Below are positions 9,124 to 17,744 of a stretch of DNA of 56,597 nt, piece by piece. Under the pieces are notes generated by a model, which saw only the letters and a list, made by a program, of their open reading frames with translations, was not told the DNA's origin and did no database searches. The stretch is from Bacteroidales bacterium. GTDB taxonomy: Bacteria > Bacteroidota > Bacteroidia > Bacteroidales > JAADJA01. Location of the stretch: positions 1 through 56,597 of the forward strand of contig JAFGBL010000213.1 of NCBI GenBank assembly GCA_016933115.1, written 5' to 3'. Numbering within the stretch: position 1 is the first letter of the stretch; each line of letters opens with the position of its first letter. The position numbers and the translations under genes are program-made.

Positions 9124-10551
9124 TTAGTTACTGGAATTATTGACCGGTAAATATATGATAAATTTCGATCCCTTGTTCAATTCACTTTCCAGGGTAATCT
9201 TTCCTTCGTGCTGCTCCACTATTGCTTTTACGTAACTTAGCCCTAAGCCAAATCCTTTCACATTGTGGATATTACCGGTAGGAACGCGATACAGTTTCTC
9301 AAAAATTTTCTTTTGGTTTGATTTACTGATCCCCGGACCATTATCCCCAACCGAAATCAACAATCCGCTGTACGAATTTTCGGTTACGATTTCAATCTGT
9401 GGCTGGTCGACGGTGTATTTGTTGGCATTGTCCAACAAGTTGAAAATAACATTTGTAATGTGCACTTTGTCAGCAAAAACGTTGTAATTCCCAGCGCCAT
9501 ACCGGGTAATGATCTTCCCGCCTTTTTTTTCTACCTGCAACTTAATTTTATTGATTGCTTCTGATATGACCTCATGAATATCAACCTGCTCTTTTTTCAG
9601 CAATATCTGGCCTTTTTCCAGAGAAGCCGACTGTAGTATCCGTTCGGCCATACCGCCCAACCTTTTGTTCTCTTCACTAATTACATTGATATAATTGTTG
9701 TAAAGGTTTTCCGATTTAATGATGTCCTTATCGCCAAGGGCTTCACAGGCTAACGAAATCGTAGAAATGGGTGTTTTAAATTCGTGGGTCATATTATTGA
9801 TGAAATCGTTCTTGATTTCAGAAAGCTTTTTTTGCCTCAAAATGGTCATAATGGTGTATGCAAATGAAAGGATGATCACGATAAGAAAAACAATTGAAAT
9901 GGAGAGCGTTCTCCATAATTGAGTAATTAAGAAACGTTTTTCGTTGGGGAAATAGATCATCAGGTAGTCAGTGCTCGATTTTAAATCGCTGGGGAACAGT
10001 GTAAAAGGAAAACCTTCATTTAGCAACTCCTTGGGATATTTTCCCGTTTTTTGGATGGGCATCAAATTTCTTACAGGGTTGAAAACTCCAAATTCATAAT
10101 CGGTTTTGATCCCTTTATTCATCAATTCAGATGAAATCAAGGAATCCAGAATATTTGCATTTACCCTGATTTCAATGGGTATATTGCTGTAATCAAAGAT
10201 CATTTTACCCAGTACATCCTGGGTAATAATGGATTTTCTCATGAATTTGTCCAGGTCGTCGGCACCCCACAAAAAGTTTCCATCCTGAAAAAGGGTCTGA
10301 TTTATCGAGTCGATCGACTGTAACCACTTTTGCCGTTGCTGCATGAAATTCATCTGGTTTTTGAGTTGTTTTGCAGCTTCCAGCCTCTCCAGGTTATAGA
10401 CCACGTTCGATATGGCTTCATTTACGCTTCGTACAAAACCGGCCTCCTTCACCGTAATGGCATTCCTGATCCAGTACGATTGGATGACCATCAATCCAAC
10501 CAACGCAATGGTCATAATCACAATGATGAATACAAATGCTTTACGGTTCAT
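9124..10551 (-). CDS. Sensor histidine kinase, two-transmembrane
   Basis: 475 residues when started at ATG 10551 (MNRKAFVF). A GTG two codons earlier is also in frame but overlaps the promoter-like element at 10557-10564, so the ATG is preferred. Transmembrane segment 1 about 6-25, periplasmic sensor region about 28-212, transmembrane segment 2 about 215-238, then the HisKA domain with phospho-acceptor His256 (MTHEFKTPIS) and the ATPase domain with the N box (NLLDNANKY, about 371-379), G1 (VGDNGPGI) and G2 (GFGLGLSY). The kinase should sit in the inner membrane and phosphorylate Asp56 of the neighbouring regulator. The sensor region matches no domain I recognise, so the signal is unknown. Confidence 0.93.
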   Translation of the reverse strand: MNRKAFVFIIVIMTIALVGLMVIQSYWIRNAITVKEAGFVRSVNEAISNVVYNLERLEAAKQLKNQMNFMQQRQKWLQSIDSINQTLFQDGNFLWGADDLDKFMRKSIITQDVLGKMIFDYSNIPIEIRVNANILDSLISSELMNKGIKTDYEFGVFNPVRNLMPIQKTGKYPKELLNEGFPFTLFPSDLKSSTDYLMIYFPNEKRFLITQLWRTLSISIVFLIVIILSFAYTIMTILRQKKLSEIKNDFINNMTHEFKTPISTISLACEALGDKDIIKSENLYNNYINVISEENKRLGGMAERILQSASLEKGQILLKKEQVDIHEVISEAINKIKLQVEKKGGKIITRYGAGNYNVFADKVHITNVIFNLLDNANKYTVDQPQIEIVTENSYSGLLISVGDNGPGISKSNQKKIFEKLYRVPTGNIHNVKGFGLGLSYVKAIVEQHEGKITLESELNKGSKFIIYLPVNNSSN

Positions 10552-10556
10552 AATCA

Positions 10557-10564
10557 CAAAAATA
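10557..10564 (-). promoter_or_regulatory. Candidate -7 promoter element of the two-component operon
   Basis: Read on the minus strand this is TATTTTTG, an exact match to TAnnTTTG. It ends 5 bases before the preferred ATG of the kinase, so the transcript would have almost no leader. No clear -33 TTG. Confidence 0.4.
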
Positions 10565-10592
10565 CGCTTTGGGAAATGAGTTTATTTCGTTT

Positions 10593-10611
10593 TTAACTTT
10601 TCTTAACTTTT
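10593..10611 (-). promoter_or_regulatory. Direct-repeat operator candidate for the OmpR-family regulator
   Basis: On the minus strand two AAAAGTTAA boxes follow each other with a 10-base period, one helical turn, about 30 bases upstream of the -7 element. OmpR/PhoB-family regulators bind tandem half-sites with this spacing. The likely role is autoregulation of the kinase-regulator operon. Confidence 0.4.
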
Positions 10612-11038
10612 GATTTGGTGGTAGTTGGTTTTGGCATGATTTCTGAAAATTCAAGGCGTCAAACAACTGTAAAGTTCTTTTCATATCACTAAAAAAGCCT
10701 TAACGATTTATGGGAATTTTACATGTGCTTGAATTTTACACTCTAATATTTGGTTTTTGGTTTTTGGTTTGAAGGGTGCAGCATGGAAGCTGCACCCTTT
10801 TATTTTTAGGGCTTTTATAAAAACAGATATTTGTTTTTCATGATTCAGTTGCCTAAAAACCCAGGATATTTTTCTTTTCCCAACCCCGCCAATAATCTCT
10901 ATTTAGCTTCCAAAAATTGGAAAATGAATGTCTTAAATTGGGATATGAAATTTGAAATTTCTCTTGGAGCCATTAAAATTTATTTTAATTCTAAATATTA
11001 AAATGCTTAAAATTGTAAGTCCATAAAATCTGATCCAC
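10612..11038. other. Intergenic region between divergent operons, contains a terminator-like hairpin
   Basis: About 430 bases without a convincing reading frame. It holds TTTGG repeats (10750-10770), a strong hairpin (10772-10799) and AT-rich sequence before the oxidoreductase gene. Since no plus-strand gene lies upstream of the hairpin in this gap, a short RNA ending there is possible. I see no other structure. Confidence 0.5.
10772..10799 (+). terminator. Rho-independent terminator-like hairpin without an upstream gene
   Basis: Perfect 11-base-pair stem: aagggtgcagc (10772-10782) and gctgcaccctt (10789-10799), six-base loop, followed by a T-rich stretch on the plus strand. The upstream neighbour is transcribed the other way, so what it terminates is unclear. 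Confidence 0.55.
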
Positions 11039-13120
11039 ATGATAAAACAAATTATTTTTTTGATCTCATTACTCGTAACACTGGGTGTTTTTTTCTATAC
11101 CGTCCGCCGGATTTATAATTTTTTAAAACTGACCAAACCATTTCCTATAAAGGATTATGGGAAACGGTTTAAGCTCATGATGGAGGTGGCCATCGGGCAA
11201 ACGAAAATTTTACGGTTTCCTTTCGTGGGCATTTTACACGCTCTGGTGTTCTGGGGATTTCTGGTGATCCTGATCGGCAGCATCGAAATGGTGATCGATG
11301 GTTTATTCAGAACCGAAAGGGTTATGAGCTCCCTGGGGATCGTTTATGATATAATAATAGCTTCAGGGGATATTTTTGCCTTTGTCATTGCGATCGCGAT
11401 TCTTGTATTCCTGGGCCGAAGGTTATTGATCAAAGTCAACCGGTTCGAAGGCATTGAAATGAAGCACAAATCGCACATGGATGCCAACATCGCCCTGACC
11501 CTTATTTTACTTTTAATGATCTCTCTTCTTGGAATGAATACCTATTATCTGATCCTTCATCCGGATAACCATGTCGGCTATTTCCCGGTGAGTATGTTAA
11601 TCGTCAATGAATTTATTCCTTTGCATTCTATCAACTACAACACTGCCCATTTCCTGCACGAATTTTACTGGTGGACACACATTTTGCTGATTTTCCTGTT
11701 TGCGAATATTTTACCCTATTCCAAGCACTTTCATGTTTTCCTGTCGGTCCCCAATGTTTTCCTGGCAAGGTTGGAACCGCTGGGTGTTCTTTACAATATG
11801 CCTGAGATCACCCAAGAGGTGAAACTGATGATGAATCCTGATACTGCATTTGCAGCTCCTGCAGAAACGGATGCACCTCCAGCAAGGTTTGGGGTGAAGG
11901 ATGTGGAGGATATTACCTGGAAAAATTATCTCGATTCACTTACCTGCACCGAATGCGGACGATGCACTTCGGTTTGTCCGGCAAATATTACGGGTAAAAA
12001 GTTGTCACCACGTAAAATCATAATGGATGTGAGGGCAAGGATGAAGGAGAAAGGACCCGGCCTGCTTAAAGTTGGAAAGGATTTTGACGACCAGAAGGCT
12101 CTGATCAATGAAAATTACATCACGCCTGAGGAATTGTGGGCCTGTACTACTTGCAATGCCTGTGCTCAGGAATGTCCGGTAAATATTAATCATCCATCCA
12201 TCATCGTGGATATGCGGCGTTACCTTGTGATGGAAGAGTCGGCAGCACCCGGCGAACTGAACGCCATGTTTTCCAATATCGAAAACAACGGGGCTCCCTG
12301 GCAATTTTCGCCCGAGGACAGGATGTTGTGGGCAGAGGGATTGGAAGTACCTTTAATGGCTGATAAACTGGCCAGAGGTGAAAACCCAGAATTCCTGTTC
12401 TGGGTGGGATCGGCAGGCGCTTTTGACGACCGGTACAAAAAGGTGACCCGTGAATTCGTTAAAATACTCAATCATCTTAAAATCGATTATGCAGTGCTTG
12501 GAGTGGAAGAAACCGACAGCGGCGATATCGCCCGTCGCTCAGGCAACGAAATGCTTTACCAAATGCAGGCCATGATGAACGTGGAGATCATGAACGGTTA
12601 TGAAGTGAAAAAGATCGTCACTTGTTGTCCCCATGATTTTAACACACTGAAAAACGAATATACTGAGTTTGGCGGCAATTATGAAGTGGTGCACCACTCA
12701 CAGTTCCTGCAGGACCTGATCAAAAAAGGGAAAGTAAACATTTCCAACGGGAAATTTAAAGATCGTAAGATCACCTTTCACGATCCCTGCTATCTTGGAC
12801 GCGGCAATGGTGAATACGATGCTCCCCGTGATGTACTGAATGCCATTCCATCCGAAAAAGTCGAGATGAAACGAAGTAAAAGTTTTGGATTGTGCTGCGG
12901 CGCCGGAGGGGGGCAAATGTTCAAGGAAGCTGAAAAGGGTAATAAGGAGGTATTTATCGAACGCACTGAAGAAGCCATTGAAACGGGTGCCGACATCATC
13001 TGTACTGCATGCCCCTTTTGCATGACTATGATGACGGATGGCATCAAATACAAAAACAAGGAAGAGGAGATGAAGAATTATGACATTGCCGAGTTGGTGT
13101 CGATGTCGATGGATTTATAA
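11039..13120 (+). CDS. Membrane-bound Fe-S oxidoreductase, probable ETF:menaquinone oxidoreductase
   Basis: 693 residues. The N-terminal third has five transmembrane segments (about 3-25, 60-85, 100-125, 145-170, 205-230), as in nitrate-reductase-gamma-like cytochrome b subunits. Then come two 4Fe-4S motifs (CTECGRCTSVCP, about 303-314; CTTCNACAQECP, about 366-377). Two cysteine-rich CCG-type domains follow, as in heterodisulfide reductase subunit B and glycolate oxidase GlcF (CCPHDF, then a second with LCCGAGGG). Proteins of this architecture next to ETF genes are thought to take electrons from reduced ETF and pass them to menaquinone. The genes for EtfA and EtfB follow on the opposite strand, which supports that role. 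An alternative is a general heterodisulfide-reductase-like module. The electron path is inferred. Confidence 0.85.
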   Translation: MIKQIIFLISLLVTLGVFFYTVRRIYNFLKLTKPFPIKDYGKRFKLMMEVAIGQTKILRFPFVGILHALVFWGFLVILIGSIEMVIDGLFRTERVMSSLGIVYDIIIASGDIFAFVIAIAILVFLGRRLLIKVNRFEGIEMKHKSHMDANIALTLILLLMISLLGMNTYYLILHPDNHVGYFPVSMLIVNEFIPLHSINYNTAHFLHEFYWWTHILLIFLFANILPYSKHFHVFLSVPNVFLARLEPLGVLYNMPEITQEVKLMMNPDTAFAAPAETDAPPARFGVKDVEDITWKNYLDSLTCTECGRCTSVCPANITGKKLSPRKIIMDVRARMKEKGPGLLKVGKDFDDQKALINENYITPEELWACTTCNACAQECPVNINHPSIIVDMRRYLVMEESAAPGELNAMFSNIENNGAPWQFSPEDRMLWAEGLEVPLMADKLARGENPEFLFWVGSAGAFDDRYKKVTREFVKILNHLKIDYAVLGVEETDSGDIARRSGNEMLYQMQAMMNVEIMNGYEVKKIVTCCPHDFNTLKNEYTEFGGNYEVVHHSQFLQDLIKKGKVNISNGKFKDRKITFHDPCYLGRGNGEYDAPRDVLNAIPSEKVEMKRSKSFGLCCGAGGGQMFKEAEKGNKEVFIERTEEAIETGADIICTACPFCMTMMTDGIKYKNKEEEMKNYDIAELVSMSMDL

Positions 13121-13162
13121 CATTTGTTAATATCGAAACTTATTTGTCCTTATGAACAAAGT

Positions 13163-13196
13163 GAAGAATCTGTTATTTATATTTAACAGATTCTTC
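13163..13196. terminator. Bidirectional hairpin between convergent genes
   Basis: Perfect 13-base-pair stem, gaagaatctgtta (13163-13175) with taacagattcttc (13184-13196), eight-base loop. It sits between the stop codons of the oxidoreductase and etfA, which point at each other. A T run follows at 13217-13225. The sequence after the stem (gttgcactcagaatgaca) resembles a short dispersed element seen in several bacterial genomes. Confidence 0.6.
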
Positions 13197-13256
13197 GTTG
13201 CACTCAGAATGACAAATTTTTTTTTCAGTTTGAACCGGTCCGACCTATTGTCGTAT

Positions 13257-14231
13257 CTAATTTTCCGATTTAAATTCCTTCACTGCTTCAATCAGATCCG
13301 GGAGCACTTTTTGCACATCCCCGATAACTCCGTAATCGGCTGCTTCAAAAATGGGGGCCTCATGATCCTTATTGATGGCTACGATGCATTTCGATGAACT
13401 TACGCCGGCAAGGTGCTGGATAGCGCCTGAGATTCCAGCGGCAATGTATAAATTTGGGGCAATGATCTTTCCTGTCTGACCGGTATGCTCCTCGTGTGGC
13501 CTCCACCCTTTATCGGATACTGGACGTGAACATGCTGTTGCTGCTCCCAGCAAACCGGCCAGCTCTTCGATCGGGCCCCAGTTTTCAGGGCCTTTCATGC
13601 CACGTCCTCCGGATACAACGATTTCGGCATCAGTTAACAATACCTTGCCGGTGACTTTTTTCACATCTTTCACTTCAGTCCTGAAGTCGTTATCGGAAAG
13701 TTGTGGTTCAAAAGACTCTATTCTTGCTTTATTTTCGGTTTCTTTAATCCCATATGAGTTCTGGGCAAGCGTCAGAATTTTATTAACCGAGTTGATTTTT
13801 ACATTGGCAAACGCCTTCCCGGTAAAGGTCTTTTTCTGAACTATAAACGGATCGGTACTTGATGGCATAGCATTTACGCCCGAAACCAATCCGGCCTTTA
13901 ATTTTACGGATACTCTCGGAGCGAGCGCTTTACCGGTGAAATTATTGCTTAAAATCACCACAGTTGCACCTTCTTTTTCTGCAACCTGCGAAATAATGGA
14001 ACTGTACGCCGAATTGATCAGGTGATTCAGTTTGCCATTTTTGACTTCGATGATCTTATCGGAACCGTAATCACCGAGTTTTTTTAATTCACCCTGATCC
14101 ACATCGCCAATGGAAATAACTATCAGGGATGTGCCCATCATATCGGCGATTCCTTTACCATATGACACAAGTTCATAACTCAACTTTTTGAATTTTCCGT
14201 CCCAGTTTTCTGTATATACTAAAATTGACAT
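13257..14231 (-). CDS. etfA: Electron transfer flavoprotein subunit alpha
   Basis: 324 residues, the usual length. The C-terminal half carries the FAD-binding signature ([10 protein letters not shown]; later [13 protein letters not shown] and [12 protein letters not shown]). It forms a heterodimer with EtfB, whose gene lies 21 bases upstream in the same direction. The dimer accepts electrons from acyl-CoA dehydrogenases, one of which is encoded directly upstream. It passes them to a membrane oxidoreductase, plausibly the one encoded convergently downstream. Start ATG at 14231 gives MSILVYTEN, a normal EtfA start. Confidence 0.95.
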   Translation of the reverse strand: MSILVYTENWDGKFKKLSYELVSYGKGIADMMGTSLIVISIGDVDQGELKKLGDYGSDKIIEVKNGKLNHLINSAYSSIISQVAEKEGATVVILSNNFTGKALAPRVSVKLKAGLVSGVNAMPSSTDPFIVQKKTFTGKAFANVKINSVNKILTLAQNSYGIKETENKARIESFEPQLSDNDFRTEVKDVKKVTGKVLLTDAEIVVSGGRGMKGPENWGPIEELAGLLGAATACSRPVSDKGWRPHEEHTGQTGKIIAPNLYIAAGISGAIQHLAGVSSSKCIVAINKDHEAPIFEAADYGVIGDVQKVLPDLIEAVKEFKSEN

Positions 14232-14252
14232 GATTCTAACTTGTTTTATATT

Positions 14253-15002
14253 TTACAAAACTTTTGCTTCGGTATGCAACAGGTTCACCAGTTCTTTCAT
14301 GTTTTCAGGGTCAACCATTTTGCAGGCTGCCTTGGCAGGAGGCAAGCTGAAATCGACAAATTCTGTCAGGCTTTCGGTTTCGACAGGCTCCACAACTTTG
14401 AGCGGTTTTTGCCTGGCCATCATGATCCCCCTCATGGAAGGGATCCTTGGTTCGAGGGCAACCCCTTTTTGGATGATCGCAACAAACGGAAGCTGGGTGG
14501 CCAAAACCTCGGATCCGCCGTCAATTTCCCTTTTCAGGACAACATTATCTCCTTCAACATCAATTTTTGATACGGAAGAAACGTTTGGAATACTCAGTAA
14601 TTCTGCTATCATACCACCTACTGCAGATCCATTATAATCGCTCGACTCAATACCCGCGATGATCATATCATAACCTTCATCCTTAATGGCGGCAGCAATC
14701 TGGCTGGCCACAAAATAAGCATCCTTCGGTTCTGCATTTATCCTTATGGCATCATCGGCACCGATGGCCAACGCTTTTCTCAATGTCGGCTCTGCTCCGT
14801 GGCTTCCCACGCTGATCACACTCACTTTTTCGATCTTACCGCCCGATCCTTCCTTCAATTCCAGCGCTCTTGTGAGTGCCAGTTCATCCCACGGATTGAT
14901 GATCCATTGCACACCGTTGGTATCAAAAGCCTTGTTGTCATTCACAAACCTGATCTTAGTGGTGGTATCAGGAACGTTGCTTATGCAAATTAAAATTTTC
15001 AT
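14253..15002 (-). CDS. etfB: Electron transfer flavoprotein subunit beta
   Basis: 249 residues. The family fold is recognisable from the N-terminus (MKILICISNVPDT) and from the AMP-binding segment with GADDAIRI and AGIESSDYNGSAVGGM. Partner of EtfA. The gene starts 94 bases after the acyl-CoA dehydrogenase stop. A -7-like promoter element lies in that gap, so etfB and etfA may be transcribed both with the dehydrogenase and separately. Confidence 0.95.
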   Translation of the reverse strand: MKILICISNVPDTTTKIRFVNDNKAFDTNGVQWIINPWDELALTRALELKEGSGGKIEKVSVISVGSHGAEPTLRKALAIGADDAIRINAEPKDAYFVASQIAAAIKDEGYDMIIAGIESSDYNGSAVGGMIAELLSIPNVSSVSKIDVEGDNVVLKREIDGGSEVLATQLPFVAIIQKGVALEPRIPSMRGIMMARQKPLKVVEPVETESLTEFVDFSLPPAKAACKMVDPENMKELVNLLHTEAKVL

Positions 15003-15048
15003 TTTTTTTTATTTTGATCCAAGTATATTTTGTAAATGTTGTGGCGAA

Positions 15049-15056
15049 CAAAGATA
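15049..15056 (-). promoter_or_regulatory. Candidate -7 promoter element for etfBA
   Basis: Minus-strand TATCTTTG matches TAnnTTTG exactly, 47 bases before the etfB start. No TTG at about 19 bases upstream, so this is only a candidate. Confidence 0.35.
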
Positions 15057-15096
15057 TAACTCTTTTTCAATTCGTCCATCAAATATTGATGAGAGG

Positions 15097-16239
15097 TCAA
15101 TCTCTCAAAAGGGTCCGTGATATCACAATCTTCTGAATCTCGGAAGTCCCCTCATAAATTTGGGTCAGTTTGGCTTCGCGCATTAATCTTTCCACGTGAT
15201 ATTCTTTTACATAGCCGTATCCGCCGTGGATCTGAACAGCCTCAGTGGTTACTTCCATTGCGATGTCGGCGCAATATTGTTTGGCCATGGAACTCGCAAT
15301 TGCAAAGGGTTTTTTGTTATCCTTCAGCCATGCGGCTTTCAGGCAGAGGTTGCGGGCGTTTTCCACTTTTACAGCCATTTCTGCAATTTTAAATGCAATG
15401 GCCTGGTGGTTAGCGATCTCTGTACCGAAGGCTTTTCTTTCTTTGGCATATTGAATGGAACGTTCCAGTGCTCCGGATGCTAAACCAAGTGCCTGGGCAG
15501 CAATTCCGATGCGGCCGGCCTCCAGTGTCTTCATGGCAAATTTAAATCCGAAGCCGTCTTCGCCAATCCTGTTTTCCCTGGGAACTTTCACATCAGTGAA
15601 CATCACCGAGTGGGTATCGGAACTGCGCATTCCCATTTTGTCTTCATGGGGTCCAAGACTAATGCCTGGGGTATCTTTCTCTAATATGAAAGCATTAATC
15701 CCGTGATGTTTTTTCTCAGGATGGGTTTGGGCGATTAGAATATATATGGAGCCGCTATGGGCATTGGTGATCCAGTTTTTGGTGCCGTTCACCAGGTAAT
15801 AATCTCCCTTGTCCTCTGCTGTAGTTCGCTGCATGGTGGCATCCGAACCTGCTTCCGGTTCCGAGAGCAAAAAAGCTCCGATTTTTCTTCCGGTGGCCAG
15901 GTCAGGGAGGTATTTTTGTTTTTGCTCTTCGGTTCCGTATTTATTGATCCCATAGCAAACCAAAGAATTATTTACCGACATGATCACACTTACCGAAGAA
16001 TCTACTTTGGAAATTTCTTCCATAGCCAGCACATAGGAAACGGTGTCCATACCGCCGCCTTCGTATTTTGGATCCATCATCATGCCCATGAAACCCAGTT
16101 CCGACATGGTTTTAACGTGTTTGGTCGGGTATTCCGCTTTGTAATCACGCTCAATGACATCGGTGATCAGATCGCGCTGTGCAAAATCTCTGGCTGCCTG
16201 CCGTATCATGAGTTGTTCTTCGGTAAATTCAAAATTCAT
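15097..16239 (-). CDS. Acyl-CoA dehydrogenase, short-chain (butyryl-CoA) type
   Basis: 380 residues, the usual length. Signatures: LLSEPEAGSDA in the middle domain (FAD-binding beta domain), the RKAFG segment, and the C-terminal QIYEGTSEIQ with catalytic Glu363 in the short/medium-chain position. FAD-dependent alpha,beta-dehydrogenation of a short acyl-CoA, with electrons passed to ETF. The next genes downstream are etfB and etfA, so this is probably the main electron donor to that ETF. Butyryl-CoA is the most likely substrate by similarity, but branched short chains cannot be excluded. Confidence 0.92.
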   Translation of the reverse strand: MNFEFTEEQLMIRQAARDFAQRDLITDVIERDYKAEYPTKHVKTMSELGFMGMMMDPKYEGGGMDTVSYVLAMEEISKVDSSVSVIMSVNNSLVCYGINKYGTEEQKQKYLPDLATGRKIGAFLLSEPEAGSDATMQRTTAEDKGDYYLVNGTKNWITNAHSGSIYILIAQTHPEKKHHGINAFILEKDTPGISLGPHEDKMGMRSSDTHSVMFTDVKVPRENRIGEDGFGFKFAMKTLEAGRIGIAAQALGLASGALERSIQYAKERKAFGTEIANHQAIAFKIAEMAVKVENARNLCLKAAWLKDNKKPFAIASSMAKQYCADIAMEVTTEAVQIHGGYGYVKEYHVERLMREAKLTQIYEGTSEIQKIVISRTLLRD

Positions 16240-16286
16240 TTTTATTGTTTTATGGATTTATAACAAATTCAAGCATTTCGGTTGCC

Positions 16287-16294
16287 CAAAAATA
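16287..16294 (-). promoter_or_regulatory. Candidate -7 promoter element of the acyl-CoA dehydrogenase-etf operon
   Basis: Minus-strand TATTTTTG, an exact TAnnTTTG match 48 bases before the acyl-CoA dehydrogenase ATG, in an AT-rich gap. No clear -33. Confidence 0.4.
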
Positions 16295-16354
16295 TAGAAA
16301 AATTATTTTATAATAAAATAAAGTGAAAGAGCAAATATTGTAAAATTTCCAGAC

Positions 16355-16420
16355 AATACTTCTCAAATCACTTTTCGCCAGTTCGAACTCTTCCACAATT
16401 TCCTTCAAAATCTCTGTTTC
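16355..16420 (-). pseudogene. Remnant of the C-terminus of a nitronate-monooxygenase-like gene
   Basis: Read on the minus strand this gives EILKEIVEEFELAKSDLRS. It matches the last residues of the adjacent intact gene (EILKEIMEEYEVAKNDLKS) at about 85% of bases over about 56 positions (16361-16415 against 16480-16534). Most differences are silent or conservative, so it was once coding. Nothing of the gene body remains upstream of it and the natural stop is lost. It lies about 120 bases downstream of the matching piece of the intact gene. Confidence 0.75.
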
Positions 16421-16467
16421 TAGGCGAAGTCTCCAGAGGTTATGCTGAGGGACAAGCAGTAATAGTT

Positions 16468-17409
16468 TTAACTCAAACTTTTCAAATCATTTTTCGCCAC
16501 TTCATATTCTTCCATAATTTCCTTCAAAATCTCCGCAGCCGGTTTAATTTCATTGATCATTCCCGAAACCTGCCCGATCTCCAATTCACCTTCATCAAGA
16601 TCGCCTTCGAACATCCCTTTTTTGGCCCTCGCCCTCCCAAGCAGTTCCATCAACTCTTCCCGGCTCGCTCCCCTGTCCTCAGCCCCCTGTACCTTTTGGT
16701 AAAAACTGTTTTTGATCAATCGCACCGGTACCAGTTTTTTCAACACCAATTTGGTGCTTCCTTCCGAAGCTTCCACAATGGCTTTTTTAAAATTCTCATG
16801 ACCGGAAGATTCCACCGATGCGGCAAAACGGCTACCAACCTGAACGCCATCCGCACCCAATGCCACGGCAGCCAGCATGGCCCTCCCGGAAGCAATCCCT
16901 CCGGCAGCAATCAGCGGCAACGAAACTGCCTTCCTGACCTGTGGTATCAAAACCATAGTAGTTGTTTCATCGGAGCCATTGTGCCCCCCTGCTTCAAAAC
17001 CTTCGGCAACGACGGCATCCACCCCGGCTTCCTGGGCCTTGAGGGCAAACTTCACACCCGCCACCACGTGTACAACCGTAATTCCATGGTTCTTTAAAAG
17101 CGAGGTATATTTTTTCGGATTACCGGCAGAAGAGAAAACGATCTTCACCCCCTCTTCGATGATGATGTTGATGTGGTCGTCGATCTGGGGATAAATCAGC
17201 GGGACATTAACTCCGAAGGGCTTGTTGGTGGCGGCCCTGCATTTCCGGATGTGGTGTCGGAGGATTTCGGGGTACATTGACCCTGAACCGATCAGTCCGA
17301 GACCGCCTGCGTTGCTCACTGCGGAAGCCAGCTCCCATCCGCTGCACCAGATCATTCCTGCCTGGATGATGGGATATTGGATGTTGAATAATTGTATTAT
17401 TTTATTCAT
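16468..17409 (-). CDS. Nitronate monooxygenase / FabK-like FMN protein
   Basis: 313 residues, TIM-barrel FMN enzyme. Seen: N-terminal PIIQAGMIW, the segment AEGFEAGGHNG with His143 in the position of the catalytic His of nitronate monooxygenase, and the FMN phosphate site AAGGIASG...GADGVQVGSRF. The family includes nitronate monooxygenases and FabK enoyl-ACP reductases, which cannot be told apart safely by eye. The gene sits in an acyl-CoA dehydrogenase neighbourhood, which mildly favours a role near acyl metabolism. A short duplicated copy of its 3' end lies just downstream. Confidence 0.85.
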   Translation of the reverse strand: MNKIIQLFNIQYPIIQAGMIWCSGWELASAVSNAGGLGLIGSGSMYPEILRHHIRKCRAATNKPFGVNVPLIYPQIDDHINIIIEEGVKIVFSSAGNPKKYTSLLKNHGITVVHVVAGVKFALKAQEAGVDAVVAEGFEAGGHNGSDETTTMVLIPQVRKAVSLPLIAAGGIASGRAMLAAVALGADGVQVGSRFAASVESSGHENFKKAIVEASEGSTKLVLKKLVPVRLIKNSFYQKVQGAEDRGASREELMELLGRARAKKGMFEGDLDEGELEIGQVSGMINEIKPAAEILKEIMEEYEVAKNDLKSLS

Positions 17410-17532
17410 TATCTTGATGTTAAACCGGTTAATTTGTCAAACTGGGTAAATCTGTTGAACCAGTTAAAATTGGAGATGATAGAAGTTAAATTGAGCCAAA
17501 TTATCATTTTAATTTTTTAGACTTTCAAAAAT

Positions 17533-17717
17533 ATGAAAAAGAAAATAGAAATTTCGAAAGGTTTTGAGCGAGAGGAGCAAAAGAGCCGGAGGCATTTTTG
17601 AAACTCAGCGATGAAGAGCGGTTCATCAGGAAATATGAAGTCTCTGAGGTCATGCTTTAAATCCAATATGAAAACGGGGTATTGCCCGAAGACGATAATT
17701 TTACTTTGACAAAATAA
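17533..17717 (+). pseudogene. Broken small gene of unknown family
   Basis: From ATG 17533 the frame reads MKKKIEISKGFEREEQKSRR, then hits TGA just after a run of five T. Adding one T restores FLKLSDEERFIRKYEVSEVML, then an in-frame TAA, then IQYENGVLPEDDNFTLTK and a final TAA at 17715-17717. So a gene of about 60 codons carries one frameshift and one nonsense change. The charged helical composition resembles small accessory proteins such as antitoxins, but I do not recognise the family. It fills most of the 335-base gap between the flavoprotein and glutaryl-CoA dehydrogenase genes. Confidence 0.55.
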
Positions 17718-17744
17718 AATTCTTGCCCAAAAACAAACCGGAAA

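Noticed and set aside
13152-13397. 81-codon frame on the plus strand
   Set aside because: It covers the hairpin and the 3' end of etfA on the other strand and has no family-like sequence.
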